A stretch of DNA of 53,752 nucleotides from Bianquea renquensis (lineage in GTDB: Bacteria; Bacillota; Clostridia; Lachnospirales; Bianqueaceae). The stretch covers positions 1 through 53,752 of the forward strand of contig NZ_JACRSQ010000020.1 of NCBI RefSeq assembly GCF_014384895.1. The letters run 5' to 3'. Under the pieces are notes generated by a model, which saw nothing but the letters and a program-made list of their open reading frames with translations, was not told where the DNA came from and did not search any database. The translations under genes and the position numbers were made by a program. Shown here piece after piece: positions 1 to 7,484 of the stretch (positions within the stretch are counted from its first letter, which is position 1; every line of letters starts with the position of its first letter).

Positions 1-115
1 CTTCTTTCAGATTCCACCTCGCGATGGACACCCTTGCTGTTCGGCTATGTGCTTCGTCGTTGCCTACGCGCACTCGGGACTTTCACCCGTTAGAGAACGC
101 CCATGCTGGGCAAAC
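1..115 (-). mobile_element. 5' end of a group II intron (partial, runs off the left edge)
   Basis: Read on the minus strand from 115 downwards, the sequence begins GTTTGCCCAGCATGGGCG. It continues with a block close to ACGGGTGAAAGTCCCGAGTG and then GAAGCACATAGCCGAAC, which resembles domain I at the 5' end of bacterial group II introns. The first bases are GTTTG instead of the usual GTGYG. The element starts immediately after a 15-bp terminator stem plus five T residues (120-152). That is the insertion site typical of group IIC introns. The reverse transcriptase ORF, if present, lies outside the window. The identification is from recall of the consensus, so the subclass is inference. Confidence 0.62.
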
Positions 116-152
116 AAAAACTGTCCTTTAGAGTCGCACTCTAAAGGACAGT
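116..152 (-). terminator. Rho-independent terminator of the two-component operon
   Basis: Arms 120-134 and 138-152 form a perfect 15-bp stem (ACTGTCCTTTAGAGT with its complement) around a 3-nt loop. On the minus strand it is followed by TTTTT at 116-120. It ends transcription from the gene at 183-557 and forms the upstream boundary of the group II intron. Confidence 0.88.
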
Positions 153-182
153 CGCTATGCGGGATGCGGTGTAGCCCTTACC

Positions 183-557
183 TCATTTCATCAATTCATC
201 CGTCAGGCGAATGATTTCGGGAGCAATCTTTTCACGTTCCTTTTTGAGAATTTTCTGATAGATCGGATATGCCATCGCCACAACCACTATGCCGGCTAGC
301 CCGATCACAATGCCGGGAATAAACCATATTCCCTGCCAAACCATAGCGCAGCACATTCCGATACCCATTATCAAGGCGCCGGCTATGCCGACTATTATAG
401 ATACGGCAGTCGCTTTTTCAGTAACGCCGGCATCCAGACGGCGAAGCTGTTCCATCTTATTCTCTTCAGCCATATACTTTTTACGGATTCGATTGATCTC
501 TTCCTGTTCTTTGGCGGAATACGTGTAACTGAATTTTTCTTTATCCTGATTTTCCAT
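183..557 (-). CDS. Small membrane protein, paralogue of the 3571-3939 gene
   Basis: A 124-residue protein of unrecognised function. The first 50 residues are charged and probably helical and cytoplasmic (KEQEEINRIRKKYMAEENK). Two hydrophobic segments follow at about 52-72 and 77-97, then a short charged tail ending in IIRLTDELMK. It matches the 122-residue protein at 3571-3939 along its length: both have an RxLDA motif before the first membrane segment, an IMG(I/S)GM motif inside it, a YPIYK/YPIYQ motif after the second, and a similar tail. It is the last gene of an operon with the histidine kinase and response regulator. Relatives are sometimes labelled dihydropteridine reductase in databases, but nothing in the sequence supports an enzyme. 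A role in membrane or antimicrobial stress is possible from context only. Confidence 0.8.
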   Translation of the reverse strand: MENQDKEKFSYTYSAKEQEEINRIRKKYMAEENKMEQLRRLDAGVTEKATAVSIIVGIAGALIMGIGMCCAMVWQGIWFIPGIVIGLAGIVVVAMAYPIYQKILKKEREKIAPEIIRLTDELMK

Positions 558-622
558 TGTGCCACTCTCCTTTTATGTTCTGAAATATAGGATACTGCCT
601 GCCTGTTTCTATGGTGATAACG

Positions 623-1546
623 TTATGTTTGAGAATTCGTAACTCTCAGCTTTTTTAATTCTTTGTTTGTGCGCGCAATGGTATAAACAGACATTGTCAC
701 CACAATCACACATACTCCTGCGCCGGTTGCCCCAACCATGATTTGATTGAAATGAGGCGTTTTGTTTTCGGCGCCGAACTGAGAAAGCATAGCGGTTGTA
801 AGCGAAAGCATCGAAACCAGTGCCGCCGCTAAGCTGATTGTTTTTGCCGTAGACATTACTGGACTGTTATATCTTCGGTACTTAAAGATATTGAGGGTCG
901 AATTCACCGTCACATAGAACGTATACATTGCCATCACATACAGTACGATACCGCTATACTCAAATCCCTTGTTTTGGACGATTACCAAAACCACAACGCC
1001 GGAAAGGACAAAATTGACCGTCATAAGGATTATGCCGCAAAGTTTTGAACGGCGGAGTTCTTGTACCCGGTCATTTCCTATCCCGATTTTGTTAGCAAAT
1101 CGAAGCAGCAAAAAGCGCATCACCGCTAAAATTATGTAATACGCTGCCAGGGTCATGGACCAAACTGAACGGTACCAAATACCGGAAAACAAGTTGGCCG
1201 CAACATACAGAAGATTGATACCCAGCGAGACACAGAGGGAAAAATGAGTTCTGTACGCTGCGTCGGTCATATACTTGTTGCCGAACTTAGTATGGTAAAT
1301 CATCTGTTTAATTTTTCGGTAACATCCCGGAAATACGAGAGCACAGGCTGCACAGATTACCGTAAGCGAGTAAAATGCCAGCACATATACCGCGTATACC
1401 AAGCCGGAAACCCAAACTATTGGTGACGTATCCAACCCTTCCATAAAAACAACAGCCAAGGCGGCGGCGCTTATAACAGCTACTATGACAATCAGCCACA
1501 CCGGTGGGAAAAGCAGTTTTTTGCCGGCCTTCTTCCAATCTGCCAT
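623..1546 (-). CDS. Multi-pass membrane protein linked to a two-component system
   Basis: A 307-residue integral membrane protein with about eight hydrophobic segments spread over nearly its whole length. The first, at about 16-34, is LIVIVAVISAAALAVVF. No nucleotide-binding, protease or transport signature was recognised. A basic N-terminus (WKKAGKKLLF) and a basic C-terminus (RTNKELKKLR) suggest both ends are cytoplasmic. The start has a GGAGGTG ribosome binding site about ten bases upstream that overlaps the end of the kinase gene; the gap is only 6 nt. It could be an accessory sensor or the output target of the two-component system. I do not recognise the family. Confidence 0.8.
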   Translation of the reverse strand: MADWKKAGKKLLFPPVWLIVIVAVISAAALAVVFMEGLDTSPIVWVSGLVYAVYVLAFYSLTVICAACALVFPGCYRKIKQMIYHTKFGNKYMTDAAYRTHFSLCVSLGINLLYVAANLFSGIWYRSVWSMTLAAYYIILAVMRFLLLRFANKIGIGNDRVQELRRSKLCGIILMTVNFVLSGVVVLVIVQNKGFEYSGIVLYVMAMYTFYVTVNSTLNIFKYRRYNSPVMSTAKTISLAAALVSMLSLTTAMLSQFGAENKTPHFNQIMVGATGAGVCVIVVTMSVYTIARTNKELKKLRVTNSQT

Positions 1547-1552
1547 ATCAAT

Positions 1553-2602
1553 CTAGCACCTCCGTATTTTTACCGTAAAGGTGCTGCCTTGTCCATAGAC
1601 GCTTTCGACACCGATCTCCCCCTGCATAATACCCACAACCCGTTTGACAAGGGCAAGACCCAGACCGTTGCCCTGTGTTGCATGGGATGTATCGCCCTGA
1701 TAGAATTTATCAAAAATATGAGCGCCGACCTCCGGTTTCATACCGCAGCCTGTGTCGGAAACCTTTACGATCGCATATTTTTCGTCAGTAGAAAGATATA
1801 CCCCCACAGTACCGCCCTCCCCTGTAAACTTGAAGGCATTGGACAGCAGGTTGTTCCAGACAAGGGTGAGCAGCTCCGCGTCTGCGCGTATCCTCACCCC
1901 GTCGGGTATGTCGGTTTCAATATCGATATTCTTTTTCTCCCATGTATTTTCAAACTGCAAGAGACATTCGACAACCTGTTCACTCAGGTCATATTCCGCA
2001 ACGGTAGGGAATATCTGTTGGTTTTCCAGCTTATTCAGTTTCAAAATATTTGTAATCAAGTGCGCCAGCCTGCGGCAGGCATCGCTGACGGACTTTGCAT
2101 ATTCCATGCGTTTTTCCTCGGGAAGTCCCGGTTGCTGGAGCATAGTACCGTAGTTCTGCATAACGGCAAGGGGCGTCTTGAGCTCATGCGATACATTGGA
2201 AATGAAGTCAGCGCGCAGGGTTTCCACGCCGGAAAGCTCCGCTGCAAGATCGTTGATACTCTCTGCAATATCACCGAACTTGCTGTATTTTCCCGCAATG
2301 AATGATTCGGAAACTCTCGCACTGTAGTCACCGTTTGTCAATCGGTCGAGTACCTCTTGTATCTCTTTTACAGGGCGATCTACCGTGAACCTACGGCGAA
2401 TGATGTCTCCGACCGTAAAGAGCAGAGTGATGAACAGCACATTACAGAATGTCACAATTGCAGTAAAGTGAAGCCGTGCCTCGTCTATTTCACCGAAATT
2501 CCAGAAGAATAAAAGAAAGGAAACCGTGATGACAAAAGCGCAGAGCAAAAAATAAGCCAAAAACGTAATGATATATGAACCGAGACATTTTAGCAATTTC
2601 AT
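1553..2602 (-). CDS. Sensor histidine kinase
   Basis: A 349-residue membrane histidine kinase that autophosphorylates and passes phosphate to the adjacent response regulator. Two membrane segments at about 9-35 and 47-68 enclose only a very short external loop, so the sensing part is small (intramembrane-sensing type). A HAMP-like segment follows (about 70-125). The H-box is at 135-146 with phospho-acceptor His139 in SHELKTPL. The N-box is NNLLSNAFKF, G1 is DTGCGM, the F-box is FDKFYQ, and G2 is GNGLGLAL. Its start overlaps the regulator stop by 4 nt (ATGA), so the pair is translationally coupled. The tiny sensor loop and the membrane proteins downstream recall cell-envelope or antimicrobial-peptide systems, but the signal is unknown. 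Confidence 0.95.
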   Translation of the reverse strand: MKLLKCLGSYIITFLAYFLLCAFVITVSFLLFFWNFGEIDEARLHFTAIVTFCNVLFITLLFTVGDIIRRRFTVDRPVKEIQEVLDRLTNGDYSARVSESFIAGKYSKFGDIAESINDLAAELSGVETLRADFISNVSHELKTPLAVMQNYGTMLQQPGLPEEKRMEYAKSVSDACRRLAHLITNILKLNKLENQQIFPTVAEYDLSEQVVECLLQFENTWEKKNIDIETDIPDGVRIRADAELLTLVWNNLLSNAFKFTGEGGTVGVYLSTDEKYAIVKVSDTGCGMKPEVGAHIFDKFYQGDTSHATQGNGLGLALVKRVVGIMQGEIGVESVYGQGSTFTVKIRRC

Positions 2603-3270
2603 TTCACTACCGCCTTATATCCCAATCCGTGGACCGTAACGATTTCAAAGCTGTCACAGCCGCTGAGTTTACTGCGCAGCTTAGTCATATACACGTCAAC
2701 GGCGCGGGGAGCTGTCTCTGTATCGGCATTCCAAAATTCCTCCATCAACTGTTGGCGGGTAAAGGTCTTCTTGGGATACGATAAGAGCTTATATAGAATG
2801 TTAAATTCCCGCATCGTAAGCTGAATCTCTTCGTCTCCCAAGTATGCAGTGTGCTCGTCGGCATCCATTGTAAATTTGCCAACTTCAAGTCTGCGGCTGG
2901 AGGCTATTTTGGAGCGCCGGAGCAAAGCGCCGATGCGCAAAAACAGCTCGTCGAGATCGATAGGCTTTACCATATAATCGTCTATCCCGATGCGAAATCC
3001 GCGCTGCTTGGACGCGAAATCATCCCTCGCTGTCATAAACAGGATCGGAATATCCTCATTCAGAGAGCGAACTGTCTCCGCAAACGCAAACCCATCTGTA
3101 TCCGGCATCATAATGTCGGATACAATTAAATCAAATGTTTTATCATACATGGCGTCATAAGCGTCGGTTGCATTCAGGCAGCCCGTCGCCTCGTAGCCGC
3201 TGTTATTCAAAAATGTACAGACAGTACGGCTCAAATCCGAATCATCTTCTACTACCAATATCTGAAACAT
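2599..3270 (-). CDS. OmpR-family response regulator
   Basis: A 223-residue regulator. The receiver domain (1-115) has the acidic pair in VVEDDSD, phospho-acceptor Asp52 in VSDIMMPD, the conserved Thr in FMTARDD, and the Lys in DYMVKPID. The C-terminal winged-helix domain (about 125-222) has the OmpR/PhoB pattern (LTMREFNILYKLL, GRAVDVYMTKLR-like, TVHGLGYK). It is the first gene of the regulator-kinase-membrane protein-membrane protein operon. An AGGAGG ribosome binding site lies upstream, and a TATAAT -10 box is visible on the minus strand at 3294-3299. The matching -35 is poor, which would fit activation by a regulator, possibly its own product. Confidence 0.96.
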   Translation of the reverse strand: MFQILVVEDDSDLSRTVCTFLNNSGYEATGCLNATDAYDAMYDKTFDLIVSDIMMPDTDGFAFAETVRSLNEDIPILFMTARDDFASKQRGFRIGIDDYMVKPIDLDELFLRIGALLRRSKIASSRRLEVGKFTMDADEHTAYLGDEEIQLTMREFNILYKLLSYPKKTFTRQQLMEEFWNADTETAPRAVDVYMTKLRSKLSGCDSFEIVTVHGLGYKAVVK

Positions 3271-3426
3271 CGTATCATCACCTCCTGCATTTAATTATAT
3301 CTCATAAATGTTAAAGTTTTGTTTCCGTTTGATTCTTTTTCAAATTATTTTCAACTGACTAGCCGATAAAGCCACTAGCGCCCCTCTTCTAAGTGCTGTA
3401 TGTACCGTATCCGCGGTAAATGACAA

Positions 3427-3456
3427 AAGCGAGACAAGGGCTTCATTGTCTCGCTT
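3427..3456 (-). terminator. Hairpin terminator downstream of the small ORF
   Basis: The stem AAGCGAGACAA/TTGTCTCGCTT (3427-3437 with 3446-3456) has an 8-nt loop. On the minus strand it is followed by a short T-rich stretch (TTTTG). It closes the unit made of the 3571-3939 membrane protein and the 17-codon ORF. Confidence 0.65.
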
Positions 3457-3472
3457 GCCGTTCAGGGACTAT

Positions 3473-3526
3473 TTACTTTGCGCTTTCCTTCATTTCCCTG
3501 AATGCATCTTTTAAAAAGTTTGCCAT
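3473..3526 (-). CDS. 17-residue micro-ORF
   Basis: A short ORF on the minus strand encodes MANFLKDAFREMKESAK. A strong GGAGGAG ribosome binding site lies about nine bases before its ATG, and a TAA stop sits just ahead of the terminator hairpin. The same frame also has an in-frame ATG six codons upstream, overlapping that binding site. The peptide is basic and amphipathic and starts like a group of small clostridial proteins beginning MxNFxKDMKES (recall, not checked). It could be a truncated member of that group or a true microprotein. No function is proposed. Confidence 0.45.
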   Translation of the reverse strand: MANFLKDAFREMKESAK

Positions 3527-3570
3527 TCTTCTGTTCTCCTCCATCACAATTTAATTTTATTAGAATGCTG

Positions 3571-3939
3571 TCAGCGACTGCCCATGATTTTATCGCTGAG
3601 CTCCATAATCTGATCCGCATATTTCTTCTTGCGGCCGTTCAGAATGCCTTTGTAGATGGGATAGTTGATGATTGCCATAAATAAGCCTACAAGACCGATA
3701 CTAATGCCGGGGGCCATTGTGCTGTTCATGCCGAGGGTGGAGCCGATGTCGGTCATAACAAGACTCATGCCGCTGCCCATAATGATAGCGCCGACGCTGC
3801 CGAATATGTAGGAAAACACATTTGCCGGACGTTTTACCTTGGCGTCAAGCTCTCTGAGAGCGTCAAGCTGGGTGTGTTCCTTTTCAGTATACTGCGTGCG
3901 GATCTTCTGTACTAAATATTCCTGATCGTTTCTGTTCAT
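3571..3939 (-). CDS. Small membrane protein, paralogue of the 183-557 gene
   Basis: A 122-residue protein with a charged 40-residue N-terminus, two membrane segments (about 42-62 and 74-94) and a charged tail (DQIMELSDKIMGSR). It shares its plan and several short motifs (RELDA, IIMGSGMSL, NYPIYKG) with the 183-557 protein, so the two-component genes are flanked by two members of one family. A TATAAT -10 box lies about 65 nt upstream on the minus strand, without a clear -35. The function is unknown. Duplication around a sensor system suggests both copies belong to the same response. Confidence 0.8.
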   Translation of the reverse strand: MNRNDQEYLVQKIRTQYTEKEHTQLDALRELDAKVKRPANVFSYIFGSVGAIIMGSGMSLVMTDIGSTLGMNSTMAPGISIGLVGLFMAIINYPIYKGILNGRKKKYADQIMELSDKIMGSR

Positions 3940-4058
3940 AACTGCTCCCTCTTTCTGCTTTGTTTTTGATGCGTCATACTACTTATGGGCCTATTATAAT
4001 CATGGGTTGTTTTTGAAAGTTTTGAGTTTTATTTATGTTTTGTTAATATAAAACTTTT

Positions 4059-5624
4059 TTACAGCATCGGGGCAAAAATCCGGACCACCGCACGGATGAA
4101 TCTCTGAATCAAATTGGTTTTACACACATCCGGCGTTACCCTGATACTCTTTTCAAAGGTCGCCTCCATGTCATGTTTCAGGTCCCCGATGGATTCACAC
4201 CGATACATCCACACACCGTTCTCAAAGTGGTGAACCAGACTTCTGTAGTCGAGATTGATTGTTCCAATCATTGCATATTCATCATCGGCAAGATACGATT
4301 TTGCGTGGATGAAGCCGGGTTTGTACTCATAGATATGTACACCAGCATCCATCAGCCGTTTGTAGAAGCTCCGCGTCATGCCGAATACGAGCTTTTTGTC
4401 GGGAATATGCGGAACAATAATTCTGACCTCCACTCCGCGAAGGGCGGCATTTTCAATGCTTAAACACAAATCGTTGTCGATGATGAGGTAAGGCGTTGTC
4501 ATATATACATAGCGTGTGGCGCCGTTCAGCATGTTCTGAATGACGCTTTTTCCCACTCTGCGCTTATAAAGCGGATGCGGGCCGTCGCCGAAAGGAATGA
4601 TGTATCCTTCTTCCCTGATGTCTTTTTGCTCCGGAAACATCTCCGCTTTCATGTCGGGCATCCTCTTTACATTGATGCCGAAGTCAATCAGGAACAGTTT
4701 TGTCATCTCCCATACCGCTTCACCTTCAAGCCTTATGCCGGTATCCTTCCAATGACCGTGCTTTTCAAATTCATTGATATATTCATCTGCGAGATTGATG
4801 CCGCCGGTATACCCAACCTTGCCGTCGATCACAGAAATTTTACGGTGGCTGCGGTTGTTAAATTCGCTGTCGGCATTTCCTTTCAGTCTTGAAAACGGAG
4901 TCGCGTCAATTCCATAGGATTTGAGAGTTTTACAGTAATCCCCGGGCAATGTCACCATACAGCCGACATCGTCATAGACGATCTTCACATCGACACCGGC
5001 GGCAGCTTTCTCTTTGAGAATATCCAATATCGAGTTCCAGAACTTTCCTTCTTCGATAATGAAATATTCCATGTAAATGAACCGTTCCGCCTTATGAAGA
5101 TCGGAGAGGATCTGTAGGTGCATATCTTCGCCCAACGGAAAATAGGTCTGCCTGGTATCGGCAAACAGATGCGCTTCCGCAATGTAACACAGCATTTTGG
5201 CCTGAGACGCGGCCACCGGATTTTCCCTGCGCAGTTTCTCAATAAGTTCACCGTCATTCTTGTGATATGCGTTGTCTTTCAAGGCTTTCAGCCGTCTGAC
5301 ATACTTGCGCTTGAGCTTGCGGGAATAGAAAATGAAATACAGCATAAATCCAGCAACCGGCAGAATCATCACGAACAAAAGCCACGGAACCTTATAGTCG
5401 GGGTTGTCGTCCGAGGCGATTATGTTTATAACGCAGGCGGTCTCCGTGATCCAACACAGGACATAAAAATACGGCACATAATAGCAGAGAGCGACAAGAA
5501 TTCCTATAATCGCCGCCACTTCAAATACAGTAATAAGTATGGCGAGAATATACCGAAACGGAATGACGTTATATTCCCGTTCCACTTCTTTTTTATTGAC
5601 ATAATACCGTAAGATTCGTTTCAT
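4059..5624 (-). CDS. cls: Cardiolipin synthase (phospholipase D superfamily)
   Basis: A 521-residue membrane enzyme that joins two phosphatidylglycerol molecules to make cardiolipin. The N-terminus has hydrophobic segments at about 25-49, 51-70 and 80-100, matching the PLDc_N region of bacterial Cls. Two HKD catalytic motifs are complete: His260-Lys262-Asp267 (SHRKISVIDGK, followed by GYTGGIN) and His440-Lys442-Asp447 (IHAKSYLAD, followed by IGTINLD). The start was set at 5624, where ATG follows AGGGGTGG at good spacing. The frame stays open upstream to 5723, but that extension lacks family features. Envelope lipid remodelling fits the neighbouring two-component and membrane-protein genes. 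Confidence 0.95.
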   Translation of the reverse strand: MKRILRYYVNKKEVEREYNVIPFRYILAILITVFEVAAIIGILVALCYYVPYFYVLCWITETACVINIIASDDNPDYKVPWLLFVMILPVAGFMLYFIFYSRKLKRKYVRRLKALKDNAYHKNDGELIEKLRRENPVAASQAKMLCYIAEAHLFADTRQTYFPLGEDMHLQILSDLHKAERFIYMEYFIIEEGKFWNSILDILKEKAAAGVDVKIVYDDVGCMVTLPGDYCKTLKSYGIDATPFSRLKGNADSEFNNRSHRKISVIDGKVGYTGGINLADEYINEFEKHGHWKDTGIRLEGEAVWEMTKLFLIDFGINVKRMPDMKAEMFPEQKDIREEGYIIPFGDGPHPLYKRRVGKSVIQNMLNGATRYVYMTTPYLIIDNDLCLSIENAALRGVEVRIIVPHIPDKKLVFGMTRSFYKRLMDAGVHIYEYKPGFIHAKSYLADDEYAMIGTINLDYRSLVHHFENGVWMYRCESIGDLKHDMEATFEKSIRVTPDVCKTNLIQRFIRAVVRIFAPML

Positions 5625-5868
5625 ATTGCCACCCCTGAAATGCATCGTGTAACCTCTCACACCGCCGTGGATGCCGTTCGGTACGCGGCGGTTCAATCCT
5701 GACAAGTGTGTGCTGCTGACCACGCGTATTGATGCTCATATTACGATATACTTGTTTTTAAAAGGTTGGCAAGATGTTTGCGAAATGTTAAATTTAAAAA
5801 ATCCCACCAATTTTATCGATGGGATTCCATTTATCTTTAGTTTTTCCTTATTTTACCGCTAGTTTTTT
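5625..5868. other. Divergent intergenic region between cls and dinB
   Basis: No gene is supported here. A hairpin with arms AATCCCA (5800-5806) and TGGGATT (5820-5826) is followed on the minus strand by TTTTTT, so it could stop leftward transcription before cls. The base composition is more A+T-rich than the flanking genes. No convincing promoter for cls was found. Confidence 0.4.
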
Positions 5869-5882
5869 TTGCGCTGCTGCGC

Positions 5883-5907
5883 TATACTATATGCGAACAC
5901 AAGTTCT
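5883..5907 (+). promoter_or_regulatory. LexA (SOS) box over the dinB promoter
   Basis: CGAACACAAGTTCT at 5894-5907 matches the Gram-positive LexA/DinR consensus CGAACRNRYGTTYG at 12 of 14 positions. A -10-like TATACT lies just before it (5883-5888), and the -35 region is only T-rich. Bound LexA would cover the expected transcription start. The box also overlaps the in-frame ATG at 5891, which argues against that codon being the translation start. Confidence 0.72.
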
Positions 5908-5923
5908 TATTGGTGGTGATCCT

Positions 5924-7174
5924 TTGCAGCGCGTTATTCTTCACTCAGATTTAAATAATTTCTACGCTTCTGTGGAATGCCTGTATCAGCCGTCTCTTCG
6001 AGGACGGCCGGTGGCTGTGGTGGGAGATCCACAGCTGCGCCACGGGATTGTCCTTGCAAAAAATTATATCGCCAAAGCCTTTGGCGTTCAGACAGGGCAG
6101 CCTCTGTGGATGGCAAGGCAAGCGTGCCCTGACATCCAGTTTGTCACAGCCAATTATGACCGCTATCTCCGCTACTCCCATCTAGTCCGGCAAATCTACG
6201 GGCGCTTTACCGATCAAATCGAAAGTTTTGGACTTGATGAATGCTGGTTGGATGTAACCGCCAGCACCTCCCTTTTCGGGGACGGCCAAACCATCGCGGG
6301 TAAGATCCGTTCTCTTATTCGCAGTGAGCTGGGCGTAACTGCCTCCATCGGCGTCTCCTTCAACAAAATCTTTGCAAAGCTGGCATCGGATTTAAAGAAG
6401 CCGGACGCCACCATCTATATTCCACGGGAGCAGATGTCCGCCCGCATTTGGCCTCTGCCGGTGGAAACACTGCTCTTTGTCGGCCCCGCGACGCAAAATA
6501 AGCTTCGCCGGCATGGCATCTTGACGATCGGACAGCTGGCCAACGCGACTCCCGCCCTGCTTCAATCCCTTCTAGGCCGCGTTGGCTTGCGGCTACAGCG
6601 TTGGGCCAGGGGCGATGACGCATCCCCCGTCGCCCACGAGGAGGCAAAGGCGTGGATCAAATCCATCGGCAACAGCACCACGACGCCCCGCGATCTCGTT
6701 TCTGACGACGATGTAAAACTTACACTCTATATTTTGTGTGAGAGTGTCGCCGCCCGCCTGCGCCGCCATGAATTTTGCTGCCGCACCGTCCAGCTCTGGA
6801 TCCGGGATGCCGCCTTGATCTCAATTGAGCGGCAAAAAAAGCTGGCTCAGCCCGGACAGACTTCCCAGGAGTTGTTTGAAACAGCCTTTTCCCTCTACCT
6901 GGAACACGGCCCTAATACCCCCATCCGCAGTTTAGGGGTGCGCGCCTGTGATCTGGAAAGCACAGGTCCCAGACAGCTCTCTCTTTTGCCGGATCAGATT
7001 TATCTTGAAAAACAGTCGCTGCTGGAGCAGTCCATCGACAACCTGCGCCATCGCTTTGGTCATTCCTGCATTCAGCGCGGCATCATGTTAACAGATTCTG
7101 GGTTGTCTGCCCTGAATCCGGAGTCCGATCATGTGATCCACCCTGAAAGTTTTTACCGGCACCGAGCCGGCTAA
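5924..7174 (+). CDS. dinB: Y-family DNA polymerase (DinB/UmuC type)
   Basis: A 416-residue error-prone polymerase for bypass of damaged template. The palm has the first metal ligand Asp9 in HSDLNNFYASVE, the GIVLAKNYIAKAFGV region, and the catalytic Asp105-Glu106 in SFGLDECWLDVT. The segment SIGVSFNKIFAKLASDLKKP follows, then helix-hairpin-helix-like thumb sequence (FVGPATQNKLRRHGI) and the little-finger region. The TTG at 5924 is chosen because a GGTGGTGAT binding site precedes it and because a LexA box sits at 5894-5907. The alternative ATG at 5891 would lie at or before the transcript start. Induction by DNA damage is expected. A small gene follows after 19 nt. Confidence 0.93.
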   Translation: MQRVILHSDLNNFYASVECLYQPSLRGRPVAVVGDPQLRHGIVLAKNYIAKAFGVQTGQPLWMARQACPDIQFVTANYDRYLRYSHLVRQIYGRFTDQIESFGLDECWLDVTASTSLFGDGQTIAGKIRSLIRSELGVTASIGVSFNKIFAKLASDLKKPDATIYIPREQMSARIWPLPVETLLFVGPATQNKLRRHGILTIGQLANATPALLQSLLGRVGLRLQRWARGDDASPVAHEEAKAWIKSIGNSTTTPRDLVSDDDVKLTLYILCESVAARLRRHEFCCRTVQLWIRDAALISIERQKKLAQPGQTSQELFETAFSLYLEHGPNTPIRSLGVRACDLESTGPRQLSLLPDQIYLEKQSLLEQSIDNLRHRFGHSCIQRGIMLTDSGLSALNPESDHVIHPESFYRHRAG

Positions 7175-7193
7175 AAGAGGAAAGGAGTCTGCC

Positions 7194-7484
7194 ATGCACG
7201 AAAAAGTATTTGTCCAAGTCTTGGTTCTCTTTGACGAGGCCGGTACGATGACGCCAAAATCCATTCGATGGGAGGATGGCCGCGTATTTTCCATCGACCG
7301 GATTCTGGATATACGGCCGGGCGCCAGCTTAAAAGCTGGCGGCCGGGGAATCCGGTATACCTGCCGGATTTTGGGGAAACAAACCTATCTATTTTTTGAA
7401 GATCCCGCCTGGTTTGTGGAGCGGCGGGTGCTAGCCGATCCGGAACCGCATTCCATCCCTTGCAACCACAAAGGGCGGTTGTAA
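7194..7484 (+). CDS. Small protein co-transcribed with dinB, function unknown
   Basis: A 96-residue soluble protein with an AAAGGAG binding site before its ATG, 19 nt after dinB. The visible pattern is an all-beta-like protein: VQVLVLFDEAGTMTPKSIRW, then RILDIRPGASLKAGGRG, IRYTCRILGKQTYLFFE and a charged C-terminus. Small proteins of this kind accompany Y-family polymerase genes in clostridia, so a role in the SOS unit is plausible (inference from position). Its last 54 bases overlap the 3' end of the convergent hydrolase gene. Confidence 0.72.
   Translation: MHEKVFVQVLVLFDEAGTMTPKSIRWEDGRVFSIDRILDIRPGASLKAGGRGIRYTCRILGKQTYLFFEDPAWFVERRVLADPEPHSIPCNHKGRL

Noticed and set aside
5625..5723. 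Longer N-terminus of cardiolipin synthase
   Set aside because: The extension has no family motif and a better ribosome binding site precedes the ATG at 5624.
5819..5923. Longer dinB protein starting at 5819 or 5891
   Set aside because: This region holds the promoter -10 and the LexA box, and the TTG at 5924 has its own binding site.
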